Source: Paraphaeosphaeria minitans (lineage: Eukaryota > Ascomycota > Dothideomycetes > Pleosporales > Didymosphaeriaceae). From it: a stretch of DNA of 64,000 nt. The notes under the pieces were generated by a model. It made no database searches. It saw only the letters and a program-made list of their open reading frames with translations, and was not told the DNA's origin. The stretch covers positions 3,286,001-3,350,000 of the forward strand of contig WJXW01000001.1 in the NCBI GenBank assembly GCA_015832175.1, given 5' to 3'. Shown here piece after piece: positions 46,738-57,399 of this stretch (position 1 is the first letter of the stretch; every line of letters starts with the position of its first letter). A program made the position numbers and the translations under genes.

Positions 46738-48564
46738 CTAGCACACATAGGTAGCATGTCTGCCTAACGCAGGCTTCGAGTAGTCTCGATCCCGATCACG
46801 ACTGCTGGCGTTCTGGGGTGCCCACCGAACATCTTCAGGCCCAATCTTTCGTGAATACGACACCTTGTCCGGCGAAAAGCTCGTCTGACGGCGTGCGTTC
46901 TCGCGTCGCGCCGCGTCCGAGCCAATTTCACCATAGAGGGGACGAGAGCGACCGCGATCCTCACCCGGGTTCATAGTGGTTGCGGAGCGTCCAAGTGGCG
47001 GCGGTGGGACCGAGTTCTTGCTAGGTGCAGCTGCAGTGTATCGTGCCGAGGAAGTCTCGGAAGGTCTGTTGGCACCCATGGGAGGACGAGTGAGGGGCGT
47101 GAGTGGCGATGGCGAGCGGTGGCGCTGTCGCTCTGGCTCGCGTGTCACAGTGCGATGACCGTTGGCCAGTCCCATGTCCTCGGGAGCTAAGCTGACACCT
47201 CCTCCGGGCGTGGAGTAGTAATAGCGCTTGGTGGAGGCTGAAGGGGGAATGGTAGGATACGTCTCCGGGCTGCTAGATCCGGAGTCATGCAGTGTTACCG
47301 ACTCACGGAGCACGGAGGGGCGAGGTACAGTCGATGTTTTGCGGCTGGCAGACGATGCTTGTGGCACGGAAGGCATCGTCTCAGAGCGACGGAACATGGG
47401 TGTCGGGGATGTCTCAGACCGGCGGTGGTCGCGCGACGACTCTGTGTACGATCGAAGCGGCGTCGTGCGCGGCACATGCATCTCAGCTGGCGAGGATGAG
47501 GAGTGCTTGAAAGCAGGCGGTTTCCTCTCCTCGGGTTCCCAGTCAACAATCTCGGGCCCTTTGCGGTCTCGGCCTGGTGAGTGGCGATCCCTCGGGCGTG
47601 CAGACGAGCGACGAACCACCTCTGGCCTGTCTCGTCGAGAGCGGCTGTCGCGGGTGTCGTAGTAGTCGCGTGCGTCGCGCACGTCTCGGATGTCTCGCGA
47701 GGATGTGGTCCTGCTGGGTGAAGGTCGTTCGGCATCCCCCTTGGCGCTCATGCGAATGTAGCGGACGGCATCGTTTTCTTGGGCGCTCAGCTTCTGCTTG
47801 CGATCGTACTTGTCCTCGTACGAGCGCCTGTCCTCTGCCTTGCGGCGAAAGTCGGCGGCTGCCTTGCGCGCCTCGTCTTCCTCGGCGCGTCTGCGCGCAT
47901 CGTCACTGCGTCGCTTGTACTCTGCCTCGTAGCGTGCTTTTTCGTCTGCAGAGTGGTCGCTCTCGCGTTCCCTCTCTGTCGCGACGTGTCTGCGATCTCG
48001 GTCCCGCTCCTTGTCGCGCGACTTCTTGTAATCCGATCTCGTCCGGTCGGAGGACTCTCGGGTGGTTTTCTGCGGAGTGACCTTCTCGCGAGAGCTACGC
48101 GCAGTGGTCTTCTTCGGGGGGTATGCTTCGTAGGTGTCGTACCTGCGCGAACGCTCCTCGTAGTACCGGTCGTCGCCGTGGCGCGATGATTTGTGGTCGT
48201 CGTAGCGTGCGGGTCCGGTGGCCTTGAAGCTCGCACCAGCAGGCGCTTGTGTGCGAACATCGTAACGTGCCGTCCGGATGTCTGGTCCACTGGCGCTGGC
48301 GCCTCTCGCAGCCTTTTCTCTGCGGAGAGCGTTGAGTTTCACCTCGGCGTCGTAGCGAGCACGCGCTTCTTCCTCGCCGACAAGTTCGTAGGCCTGCTGG
48401 ATCTTGTGGAACTCGTCCTGCTTCTGCAGCTTCAATGACGGATCGGTGACTTTGTCGGGATGGCACTTGAGGACCAACTTCCGGTACGTCTTCTTGATGG
48501 TCTCGATGTCGACGTCCTTGGTCAGGCCCAGCGCCAGGTACGGGTCGGGCGGCAGCGGGTCCAT
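46738..48564 (-). CDS. J-domain (DnaJ) protein with long charged low-complexity tail
   Basis: Single-exon gene of 608 residues. The J domain is at the very N-terminus (PDPYLALGLTKDVDIETIKK) with the HPD motif in LKCHPDKV, so it should stimulate an Hsp70. No zinc-finger or C-terminal client-binding domain of DnaJ types A/B is present. Instead the remaining ~500 residues are disordered and rich in Arg, Asp, Ser and Tyr (RYDDHKSSRHGDD; RSRRDRPEVVRR), with Ser/Pro/Thr stretches near the C-terminus. RS/RD-rich tails occur in nuclear, splicing-linked J-proteins, so a nuclear role is a guess. Large antisense ORFs over this gene are compositional shadows. Confidence 0.88.
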   Translation of the reverse strand: MDPLPPDPYLALGLTKDVDIETIKKTYRKLVLKCHPDKVTDPSLKLQKQDEFHKIQQAYELVGEEEARARYDAEVKLNALRREKAARGASASGPDIRTARYDVRTQAPAGASFKATGPARYDDHKSSRHGDDRYYEERSRRYDTYEAYPPKKTTARSSREKVTPQKTTRESSDRTRSDYKKSRDKERDRDRRHVATERERESDHSADEKARYEAEYKRRSDDARRRAEEDEARKAAADFRRKAEDRRSYEDKYDRKQKLSAQENDAVRYIRMSAKGDAERPSPSRTTSSRDIRDVRDARDYYDTRDSRSRRDRPEVVRRSSARPRDRHSPGRDRKGPEIVDWEPEERKPPAFKHSSSSPAEMHVPRTTPLRSYTESSRDHRRSETSPTPMFRRSETMPSVPQASSASRKTSTVPRPSVLRESVTLHDSGSSSPETYPTIPPSASTKRYYYSTPGGGVSLAPEDMGLANGHRTVTREPERQRHRSPSPLTPLTRPPMGANRPSETSSARYTAAAPSKNSVPPPPLGRSATTMNPGEDRGRSRPLYGEIGSDAARRENARRQTSFSPDKVSYSRKIGPEDVRWAPQNASSRDRDRDYSKPALGRHATYVC

Positions 48565-50779
48565 GGTGGGCGGCGATGGGGAGCAGCTGCGCCGAGGGGT
48601 GTCGTGTCGATGTTATGAATGCTGGAATGCGGCGAAAAAGAGCCGTGACGGGATCCTTCCAGGGAGCGGGATAATGCTGGTCCGAGGTGTGGCGAGGTAC
48701 GTGGCTCGGCTTGGCTCCAGAAAGAGACGCTCGCATGGGCGGGCTGGTAAGGAGCGTGTGAAAGATATGGCGGTGGTCGGGGAATGGATGGTGGCTCGCG
48801 GCGGGAGCGATGAGGTAGATGGATGGTCTAAGCGGAAGGTGGAGCGGGAAGGCGGGAAGGTCGACGCCGCCGACGCCGTCGCAGGGGAAAGGAAGGCCGT
48901 GGAAGCCGGACCAGAAGACAAGTCGGCCGATGTGATGTAGCGGTGGGATAGTAAGCAAATGTCACACTCTGCAGCTGGGTGTGGGCGTCGGGAATGCGGC
49001 TGTGTCTGAACTTTGAAGCACCGTCTTGTCTCGCCCAGGTGAAGCTTTGTTATGGCAACGGCCCGGAGACGACGACGATGCGGGTCGTTCTGGCGGTGAG
49101 TGACGTACTGGTTGAGGCTTGACACACCCGATGGAGCCAGCCCAGACGCGAGCGTGGAAGCGGAATCGACAGTACAAACACAAACACGGTGCGGGTATGC
49201 ACAAGGTGAATCGAAGGGGGGGTTCGAAGAGGAGAGGAGGGCAGTGCGGCGTGCGACGATGCAGGTCGGGCCACGGTAATCAATGGGGGATGCCGGGGGA
49301 TGCTGGGGGACGCTGGGGGGATGCAGGCTACCTAGGGACAGTCCCGCAGCACCTTGGTCAATAATTTACCTCTACGGCTACGTAGGCCGATTCAGCGACT
49401 GCAACTCCACCGCTGCTGACGCGAGGTAGATGGTCAGTTGCCAGCTCTGGGTGTGGGGGGATGGCACATCGCAGACCAGGCAGTCTAGAGGTAGGTAGCC
49501 ATAGCCAGTCACACCTTGTGAGCACCACCATGGGTCCACCGGTCCACGCCTCGTCCACGTCCACGACCATGACCACGACCGCGACCGCGACGACGACGAC
49601 GACGACGACGACGACCACTACCTACCTAGACTCTCGGTTCACGCCTCGTCCACGACCAGGTAGACGGTCGCTCCACGCCTCGTCCACGATCACGACCACT
49701 AGCTAGACTATCGCTCCACGCCTCGTCCACGATCACGACCACTAGCTAGACTATCGCTCCACGCCTCGTCCACGATCACGACCACTAGCTAGACTACCGC
49801 TCCACGCCTCGTCCACGTCCACTAGGTAGACTACCTATCGCTCCATGCCTCGTCCACCACCCACCAGCTAGACCACCTATCGCTCCATGCCTCGTCCACC
49901 ACCCACCAGCTAGACCACCTATCGCTCCACGCCTCGTCCACCACCCACCAGGCTCAGCTAGACCACCTATCGCTCCATGCCTCGTCCGCCACCCACCACC
50001 ACTACACCATCGCTCCACGCCTCGTCCACTGCCAGATGGAGAGCCCAGAGCCCTACTAAGCCACCCCAAATCGCACAGGCCAGAGGCCGACTGCGAGACC
50101 TGCCAGTGCTGCATGCATTCTGCGTCGCGGACACGGCGGCTACAAACACAGGCCCAATCACGTCGGGCTGCGGCCACACAGGAAGCGTTTCGGGACCTGA
50201 CGATGCCCACGCCGCCCACGCTGCCATTGGGCCGACACGCCCTCCTGCACTGTGCAGCATCCAGAACCCCCGAGCAGATATTCCCAAGAGTCCCCAGCAG
50301 GCATTGCACGAGCGCGCCATCACGAGGTCCTGCAGAGCCACTCCACAAGCGGCGTCGCAGTCGCCACGTTGAGCTGTGATGCGTGCACGCTGCGAGGGAG
50401 GGCCCTGACACACCGGCGGTTGCATCGCCAGAAGATATTCTACAACTCGATCCGTCCCGGATGACAAGCGTTAGAGGAACAATAATCTGCAGTAGACGCT
50501 GACCTTGAATGGCCACGGACGACACGATGCGGGGACGGCGCCACAAAAAGCGGGGCAATATTCACCACCACTACCAATCGCGACCTGCTCGCAAAGAGCC
50601 CAGCCCGCTTCAAACCACCACTGCGCTTCACGTACGTGTGAGGACTTGATTGAGCGCAGTGTGAAGCCCGACGCCCTTGACCAGCACAAAGTCCGTCACG
50701 GCCGTCGCGATGCGTACCCATCTGCACGGCTCTGACAACACAGATCGACCCAGAAATCTAGATGGGGGGAACCCCTACA
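48565..50779. other. Gene-poor stretch dominated by a minisatellite
   Basis: 2.2 kb. Upstream region of the J-protein gene, then the 40-48-bp tandem array, then about 700 bases with no recognised gene. ORFs across the array simply translate the repeat. Confidence 0.5.
49540..50035. repeat. Minisatellite of ~40-48-bp units
   Basis: About ten units opening GCTCCACGCCTCGTCCACG or GCTCCATGCCTCGTCCACC and closing TAGCTAGAC-ACCTATC. Three successive 43-bp units from about 49,672 are nearly identical; later units change in length and in the C/T of CCACG/CCATG. The left edge contains a (GAC)n run near 49,588-49,615. Confidence 0.9.
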
Positions 50780-51995
50780 TCATCCTGCATCCTCCTCCGT
50801 TATCCACACTGGAAGATCGACGTCAACAACAATGGGTTTGTTGAACGTGGCCTTGAGATGATGGGGCCCCAGGAAAGCCGCATTGATCATGACAGTCTCC
50901 CTCCGCTCATCGGCCTCGCCGTCAGGCTCGTGCTCTGGTCCGACCCCGCCTGAGCCCATCCCTTGGTGATGCTCAATTGCTCCTCCGAGCATAAGCTTTG
51001 CGCCTCCTCTTACCTCGCCGGCTACGCCCTCGAGGTACGAGGTGGAGTTGGTCTCAAGACGCCGAGTGACGCCAGGCAGACCTGACAGGCCCCCACCGAG
51101 GGACCTGTCCTGGGCCAATGGCTCGGGACGATGGATCTGACGTGTCAGCCCACTGCGGTTGTCCAGGGGACGACGTCCCTTTGCAGACAAATCGACCAGT
51201 GATTGCTTCTTGCCGGTGCCTGGATCCTCCCAAACGTGGACGCCTTCCGTCAGGCTTCCGTTGCCCGGAGACTCGAGGTTCCACCGCACCCTTTCCACAC
51301 CACGTGCTTCGTGGATATGCCCGAACACGCACATGATTGGCCGGACGCGGTGGAGAGCTTGCAGAAGCTCTGCACATCCAGTCCTCTCATCGTGAACGGC
51401 CATGTCACAGTGGCCTTTGGGCGGAGTATGCGTGACCACAATGTCGGCGTCGGAGGGGATCGCATCCCAAAGCTCGTGACCCGTCCCAGGCTGGTACCCA
51501 AAGCCCCAGTCTCGATTGTTGGGCACGTAGGGACTACCATATACCTTGAAGCAGGTATGCGGGCCGTCGTTAGCCTTCAAATACATGGTCGCAGCCTCGT
51601 TCTCCAAATACGTGATCGAGCTCGACTCGGTGAACAGCTTCTTATTATCCTCTGAACTGCGGGTGTCTGGCCATCTGACATGACCAGAGGGGTGCGCATT
51701 ATTATGCTTCTCGAAGAACGGTGCATCGAGCGTCATATCATGGTTTCCTAAACAGCGTAAGCGATTAACTCGACAATCTGGCAATCCGTTTGTTCACACC
51801 AGCAATAACAATCTTAGCCTCGAAATCCGCGGCTTCTAGCCATCTGGCTGCCTTCTCCAGTTCACGTCTGCTTCCTTGCTTAGTTAAGTCACCCGCATGG
51901 ATGAGCACGTCGCCTTGCGGCAGCTTGGGCGTCTGGTTGTGCGTGTCGGAGATGCAAACTATGCGCGTTTTGCGAATGGGTGCCGCGGTCGGCAT
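50780..51995 (-). CDS. Calcineurin-like metallophosphoesterase, two exons
   Basis: Exons 51995-51800 and 51747-50780, joined across a 52-nt intron (GTGTGA...TTTAG), give 387 residues. The intron splits the Gly of the AGNHD motif. Metal-binding motifs are complete: D-x-H in CISDTHN (D17, H19), GD in HAGDLT (D36), NHD (N67-D69), THTPP, and GHIH in FGHIHEARG. The layout matches the MPPED1/2-like class of cytosolic metallophosphoesterases, which hydrolyse phosphodiester substrates in vitro; the natural substrate is not known. The last ~100 residues are an extension of low similarity. Start ATG 51995 lies just before the first beta strand, so the N-terminus is short and plausible. Confidence 0.88.
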
Positions 51996-53481
51996 ACCGA
52001 TCCATATCCGTTCGCAGGTGAATAATCATGCTTTTGTGAGGATGACTTTTGTAATCACACGTCGATGTGCAACTCGTTGATACTCGCCCCAGGGCTTTTG
52101 TACCTAGGCTAAGCCTGGAGGGGGTGAGCCAAGGCTCAGCGGGGACTCACTCTCACAGGCACCTTCACAATTGCTCACAGCAGCCCGGCGTGACTCGACA
52201 GCGTGGACTGTCTACGCGGCATTGGGCATTGTCCATTTCGAACGTCTCATTATCCACAAGCCTCGGTCCGAAGCTCAGCTACAAAGGTCTCAGACCCTTC
52301 CCTTCCCTTCCTTTCCGGACCTTACCTACCTGCGCCACACCCGCCACGCAGCACCGCCACTCCACATCCCTCTCGCACTCCACCTGTCCTACCGCACCCC
52401 CCCACAGCTCAGCTCTGCCGCCCAAACTCAGCTCTGCCGCCCAAGCTCACACGATCGATCGGGCCTCCAGTAGATAGTCTACCTGCCTATCCCCCGCGAC
52501 GCAGACCTAGCCAGCTTCTAGAATGCGCGCCCCGCGTGGTCGAGGTCAGCACCACGAGAAATGAAACTGAAAGCACGCTACGCATCGGGCTAGCCTAGGG
52601 CATTCCTCACCGCAATGTGGCGTGCAGGGGTCATGCTTGCCTGTGTACCTGGCGGTAAGAGCGAACAAAAGATCCTTCATTTGGGAGATGGATATCAAAT
52701 TTGTGCAGATTTCTACAAAGGTTCGTATACACCGTCTATCGCAATTGTGGGTACAATTCCCGATGCGAGAAACATGCGAATCCTCACTATGTACCAAGGT
52801 GGGTGACTCAAGGGTCATGTAGGTAGCGGTTCGAAACATTCAAGTTTGTGGAGCACACGTTTGCAGCTGGTCGGCCTGAATCCCAGCTATTCTCATGACA
52901 AGGCTTCATGAGTGTTTTTGGAACAGACACACGATACATAAACGCTGCAACTTCGTGCTATCACGTTTTTGCCTAACGGTTCGTCGGTCCGACCTCAATC
53001 CTCGGAACCCTCGGGAACGTGCATCTGGGACTACTTAGGAGTTTTTTTTCTCGATCCGGCACATGCATGTGCAGTGTTTATTGTTTAGATGGTGAGGTCA
53101 TTGACAAAGAAATGTGTACAAATAGCATAGTAGAGAGGGGAATTAAATATGAAGACTGACGTAGCTAGGGTTATAGAAGGACATGTGTATCCTGGCAAGC
53201 CGGTCATCCGCCTAGGTACTGGATGCCAGGCACATGCACAGCAGATTATTCAATTCGTGTCCGGCAGCCAGCTTTAGGCATGCCGTAGTCACCCCAGATT
53301 GTTTTGGGAGAAGATATGCGCCCGCATATAGGCTGTATATCTGTCTTTTTAGTGGGCTTATGGACGGAGAAAAGTACAAGCCAAGGATTTCAAATACCTA
53401 CGGTACCTACCTAATATCTGGGCAACTACCTAGCGTTAACAAGCATGGACGCAGCATGTCCCTTTTTCCGGCCTATTTGAT
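51996..53481. other. Gene-poor stretch
   Basis: 1.5 kb; GC/CT-rich near the metallophosphoesterase promoter, then AT-richer. Two short words of the 53-58 kb repeat family (ACATGCATGTGC near 53,061; CCAGGCACATGCA near 53,227) occur. No gene supported. Confidence 0.4.
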
Positions 53482-53712
53482 TCACTCACATGTCATAGAA
53501 CACCTGGTCTTCTGGAAGTGCCCACCCATAAACTCCTTCCCCGTACGGATTTCAAACTCAACACCGGCCAGCGGGACCCCCGCATCTCGATTTTGCTGAG
53601 TGTTTTCCAAGACAGGACATGTTCCACATGAAGCAGGGATGTCCTTTTTTCTTGGTGATTTTGTGGCAACGGTAGCGTGAAGGAGAAATCGATACAGAGC
53701 TCGGTAGAGGCT
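53482..53712 (-). other. Open frame with Cys-rich coding look but no start codon
   Basis: A 76-codon minus-strand frame that reads like a small Cys protein: KDIPASCGTCPVLENTQQNR, then AGVEFEIRTGKEFMGG and ends FQKTRCSMTCE-stop. It has no ATG at its 5' end and is preceded by TAA. It may be the last exon of a gene whose first exon I could not find, or a remnant. Its CATGTGG-TCCTG region matches one block of the local repeat family. Confidence 0.3.
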
Positions 53713-53949
53713 TTATAGGCAGTTTTGATAAGCTTGGACCGCCGCCGCCACGGCATGATGCATTTTTCTCTGCACTTTAGATGGGAGACACATGCACTTT
53801 AGGCGTAGATGCTCGGATTTCCCGTGCTATGTTCTCCGTCGCATTGCCCATCTGAATTCAATCTCGAACAGCCAGCTGCCCACGTGGGGTCTGTTCGTCG
53901 TCGCAGATTATAGAACAGAACAGAGCCCACATATTCAGGGGTGTCCAGA

Positions 53950-54686
53950 TCAATGTAGTGATTCATTGGACAGATCAGTGTGAAGAAGACATTGGAACTT
54001 GGGCTGGGGATTCTGGATATGCAGTGATTCGACGCTTCGACTGGGACTGACAGAACATGTACTCTCTACGCGCAGTCTTCGATCTGGGCGCATGTAGTTT
54101 GGTCTCCCTTTGCACTTGTGACTCCCTGCGGAACTCTGTTTTGTGTCTTCAAACACCAAGTCAGCGCCAGCCTCTCGCATGAATGTGTTTGTGTGTTTTT
54201 TTTTTCTTAGAGGAAGCAGAAGCTCAGATAAATGGAGGCAGAGCTGTTTGGGGCTTGCGAGCTCTAGGTTGAATTGCTTCTGGGCCCGCGCGAACTTCAA
54301 GCCTGAATTCTTGATGCGCTCACTGCCCTTCCGCTCACCACCTAGAGTCTTAAGGACCGCGATGTTGTAGCGGTCACGAAGTGCGTACAAACAATTCAAG
54401 CGCCCGTTAAGCGCCTTGGGCACCTGCGAATATCAGCTAAGGCGCACCTTCAGCGCGTTATCCCACACATACTAAAGTGTATACACTACGGTTGCCATGC
54501 TTGCAGTGGTCGCATCGCTTGTCGGGGTCCTTGTCGCAATCCGCGGTCAGCTTGACCAGGTTTTGCCATGCATGTCGCAAGCGCAGCGCTATGGTCCGCA
54601 CGCTTTGCGTCCTCGCTGAATGTGAAGGGTCCCGCCTGGCGCAGGTCGGACTTCTTGATGTATTTCAGGACCGGATAGTAGACCAT
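53950..54686 (-). pseudogene. Frameshifted gene with a Cys-rich cluster, unknown family
   Basis: ATG 54686 opens MVYYPVLKYIKKSDLRQAGP; after SEDAKRADH the frame must move by one base to reach HAWQNLVKLTADCDKDPDKR, then CDHCKHGNR. An intron (GTATAC...TTCGCAG, branch GCTGAT) leads in phase to VPKALNGRLNCLYALRDRYN and then a Lys-rich stretch ending near 53950. The C-x8-C-x2-C cluster next to a helical RLNxLYALRDRYN segment resembles uncharacterised proteins of plant-associated Dothideomycetes, as far as I can recall. The single-base disruption suggests a pseudogene or a sequence error. Confidence 0.4.
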
Positions 54687-55117
54687 GATGAAGAAGGGTT
54701 GAGCGCTTGATATGCGCTGAGCGTGTGTGTGAATGTTGGTGTAGGTATGGATGCAGAGAGAGCGACGAGCGATACGAAATCACAACATGAAGGGCCTACA
54801 GCGAACGGAGGACAAAGAAGAGTAAAGACGTACTGCAAGAGAGAAAGAGACTTCCTATGTAGACATGCGGAACAGGGCACCAAGTTGCCGGATCCTGTCA
54901 CAGCTTCCGTTTGAGTGGTGTGTATATTTTTGCCCCCAAGACCCGGCGCTCCATGTGCTTCTTACTGCTTCCTTTTAGTTTCAAGGCTAGCCAGCCAGAA
55001 TTTGCGCATGTTGAAAGTTCTCACAACTTTTTGGAGCAAGCAGTACGGTAGCCCACTTGACGGCTAATAAGCGCCCTAGGTACGGGCAATGTCGAACATA
55101 CCCCACCAAGAAAAAGC
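54687..55117. other. Gap without a gene
   Basis: About 430 bases; nothing recognised. Confidence 0.4.
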
Positions 55118-55290
55118 CCGCAAAATTGGACACTTTGCATGTACAACTCTTGAAGACACGGCACCATATTTATCCGATCGCACAGAGTCTCGGCCAGGAA
55201 TATGCACCGCGCACCAAGATCCGATCTTTCCCATAGTATCACACGCCTTTGATTTCGAGACTGGGACGTACCACCAGCCTCCCACATGAG
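55118..55290 (-). repeat. Dispersed repeat family, copy 1
   Basis: Read on the plus strand, three blocks occur in order: AATTGGACACTTTGCATG (55125), CCAGGAATATGCACCGCGCA (55194) followed by CCAAGATCCGATC, and CTCCCACATGAG (about 55278). The same three blocks, in the same order and similar spacing, recur in copies 2 and 3. The minus-strand translation over this copy is open (GGWWYVPVSKSK; AVHIPGRDSVRS). Confidence 0.5.
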
Positions 55291-55427
55291 CAGTAACGTC
55301 TCCCACTTTTAGAGCACGCAGAGTCTTACATGGCAAAGCAGTGTCGTAATTTCTTCTTTTGAGACCGTGGAACGGATAGGTATTGTGGAGATTAAGCCGC
55401 ACGAAGAAAAAGAGGGGCTTTATCTGC

Positions 55428-55590
55428 AATCCATCCCGATACCGACGCTGCATGAATGTATACCGCTCAGGGTTTTTATGTTACTAACATGCAATTGCAT
55501 GCCGAGAGTTGAACCCTCCACATATGTCATTATCGTCGTTTTGTGAAACCAAATCCCGACCGGTCTGACTCCCACATCGCCCACCATTCG
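55428..55590 (-). repeat. Dispersed repeat family, copy 2
   Basis: Plus strand: CAATCCATCCCGATACCGAC (55430), then AACATGCAATTGCATGCCGA (55496) running into GAGTTGAACCC, then GACTCCCACATCG (about 55568). The middle block contains a 14-bp palindrome, CATGCAATTGCATG. Middle-to-last block spacing is about 80 bases, as in copy 1. Confidence 0.55.
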
Positions 55591-56234
55591 GCTTATTTCA
55601 GAGCAGGCAAAATCCCACACCAAGGAGAAGCCATACGTCTTGTAAAGAAAGCGGCAAATTTGTGTGAAGAAATGAGTAGAGGGGTCGTTGCGAGAGAATT
55701 TATACGTGAGATTCATCTGAAGTCTGATACCAGGTACACGGCTTCTTCTGATCCGTACTTTGAATCCAGGGATATATGACTGCACAACACGGTTCGATTT
55801 GAGCCTAGGGACATTCGCTCGTTTGCTTTCAAGCCAAGCAGATTACCTAGCGCCGGTCGCGAGCATACACCGAGAGAGTTTCTAGTTTCTAGATGCAACG
55901 TACGTACTCCTGAAGCCTGACATCACATCATAGGGGTGCTGTAGAGTTTTCAGCTAAGTCGGAGGACATGGCATGGCACGGCGACATTCAACCCTTCCCA
56001 TTACATGCTAGAAAATCTGATTTTGGACAATAAATCAGCGCCAAGCCCACATGCGACGTTGTTGGTTGTTTCTGAGACTGGATACGATACCTAGGTAGGT
56101 ACCAGTGCCAGCTCTCACATCCATTGTCGTGAAAACTTTTCGAACTCGGAGCCTACACGGCTAGGTAGGTAGTGGAGCCAGTCCTGGTCAGAGTGCAACG
56201 CCAGAATGTAGAGAATGTAAAGAGCAAACCGGGA

Positions 56235-56238
<4 letters not shown>
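55591..56238. other. Gap between repeat copies, no gene
   Basis: About 650 bases; AT-richer, TAGG runs near 56,092 and 56,163. No gene supported. Confidence 0.4.
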
Positions 56239-56270
<32 letters not shown>

Positions 56271-56425
56271 GGGAATCCATCTGGAATCCGACACCTCATA
56301 GCTGCTTTCATGCGAGCAGCCACGCACTCCCAGGCACATGCAACTGCATGCCGAGATCCGAGCCCCATGGCTTCCCTCACTATTTCCTGTTTGAGACAAC
56401 GGGCCAGCGCCAAACTCTCATGACC
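56239..56425 (-). repeat. Dispersed repeat family, copy 3, with poly(A)31 end on the minus strand
   Basis: A run of 31 T (56239-56269), then GGGGAATCCATCTGGAATCC GACACC (56270), CCAGGCACATGCAACTGCAT (56330) running into GCCGAGATCCGAGCCCC, and AAACTCTCATGACC (about 56412). Read on the minus strand, the element ends in A31, like a retroposon tail. Middle-to-last spacing about 86 bases. Confidence 0.6.
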
Positions 56426-56655
56426 GCTCACGATCTGAATTCTTGGACCGCAGGCCAGGACTGGCTTCCATTCATATTTTCGATGTAACTCTTTTGTGGA
56501 GAGAATGCACGAATTCGCATTCGTCCTTGTGGCGAGTGTTTTTGGTAGATGCAGGTAGGTAGGTAGGTATGCAACGCCGCAGAGAGAAGAATGACACAAA
56601 GCGACCCGAGTAGGCTTTTTTATACACAGGCCTCCATTATCTCGACGTCGGCGCA

Positions 56656-57242
56656 CTATATATTCATCATCGCAGAGATAGGAAGTTGCACGCCCAGATC
56701 CGAGGGGCCAAATTGCACCAAATGGTACCCATACTCGTTCAGCTCTGCCATGATGCGTGCAGCTGTAGCCATCACCCTCTCATTGGCCTCTATCCTCAGC
56801 TTCTGCACCTTGAGGAGCGCGTTCTCCTTGTTCCATGACAAAGGGGCGACAGGTTTGGCTATGAGTCGCAATTGGCCTTTAGCAAGATTAGCTGGAGCCG
56901 CAATGTACTTTAGGTCCTCACACTGGACCTTATATTCCTCTTTGGCGGCTTTATAGGACACTTGGGCTGCAGTATTGGCTTCCTTAGACGCCGCGACTAA
57001 GGCTTGGACGTCTATTCCCAGGACGGACCCAAGACGGACTTCGAGGGTCTTGAGGAGCCTAAGTACCTTGAATAGGGGCTATATGCGCCTATTAGTACCT
57101 AATAGTGCCGAATAGCGCCAAATGACGCCAGAAAGTAACTTACTGCGAAGCATGAGGTGCCCTTGTCTAAATAATTGCCACACTCCTTGTAGTGGTGACC
57201 TTCGAATTGCAACGATTCCTATTCGTTATTATTCGGGTCCAT
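56656..57242 (-). pseudogene. Two-exon hypothetical gene with early in-frame TAG
   Basis: ATG 57242 reads MDPNNNE-TAG-ESLQFEGHHYKECGNYLD and on to TSCFA, then an intron (GTAAGT at 57143, branch TACTAATAG, acceptor CAAG ending 57049) leads in phase to TLEVRLGSVLGIDVQALVAA and a helical, Ala/Lys/Glu-rich region to the stop at 56656. Without the TAG it would encode 163 residues. The TAG at codon 8 could come from CAG by C-to-T change. Family not recognised; the CGNYLDKGTSCF motif suggests a small Cys site. Either a nearly intact pseudogene, or translation starts elsewhere. Confidence 0.45.
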
Positions 57243-57399
57243 CACGCATGCAGTGTCCGATTCCAGGACCCATTGAGATATTCGCTCGCTTGTTCAATAT
57301 CACGAGCAGCGCCGGCTCCCCGTAGGTACCGTAAGACTTTTTGGTAGGTACGTATGTCTTTTTGGAGCAGACCGGGATCCACGTACCTGGGCGATCACA

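Noticed and set aside
46860..48290. Several 140-170-codon ORFs on both strands inside the J-protein gene
   Set aside because: They arise from the Arg/Asp/Ser repeat codons of the true minus-strand gene.
49794..50558. 254-codon minus-strand ORF
   Set aside because: Half of it is the minisatellite translated; no start context, no domain.
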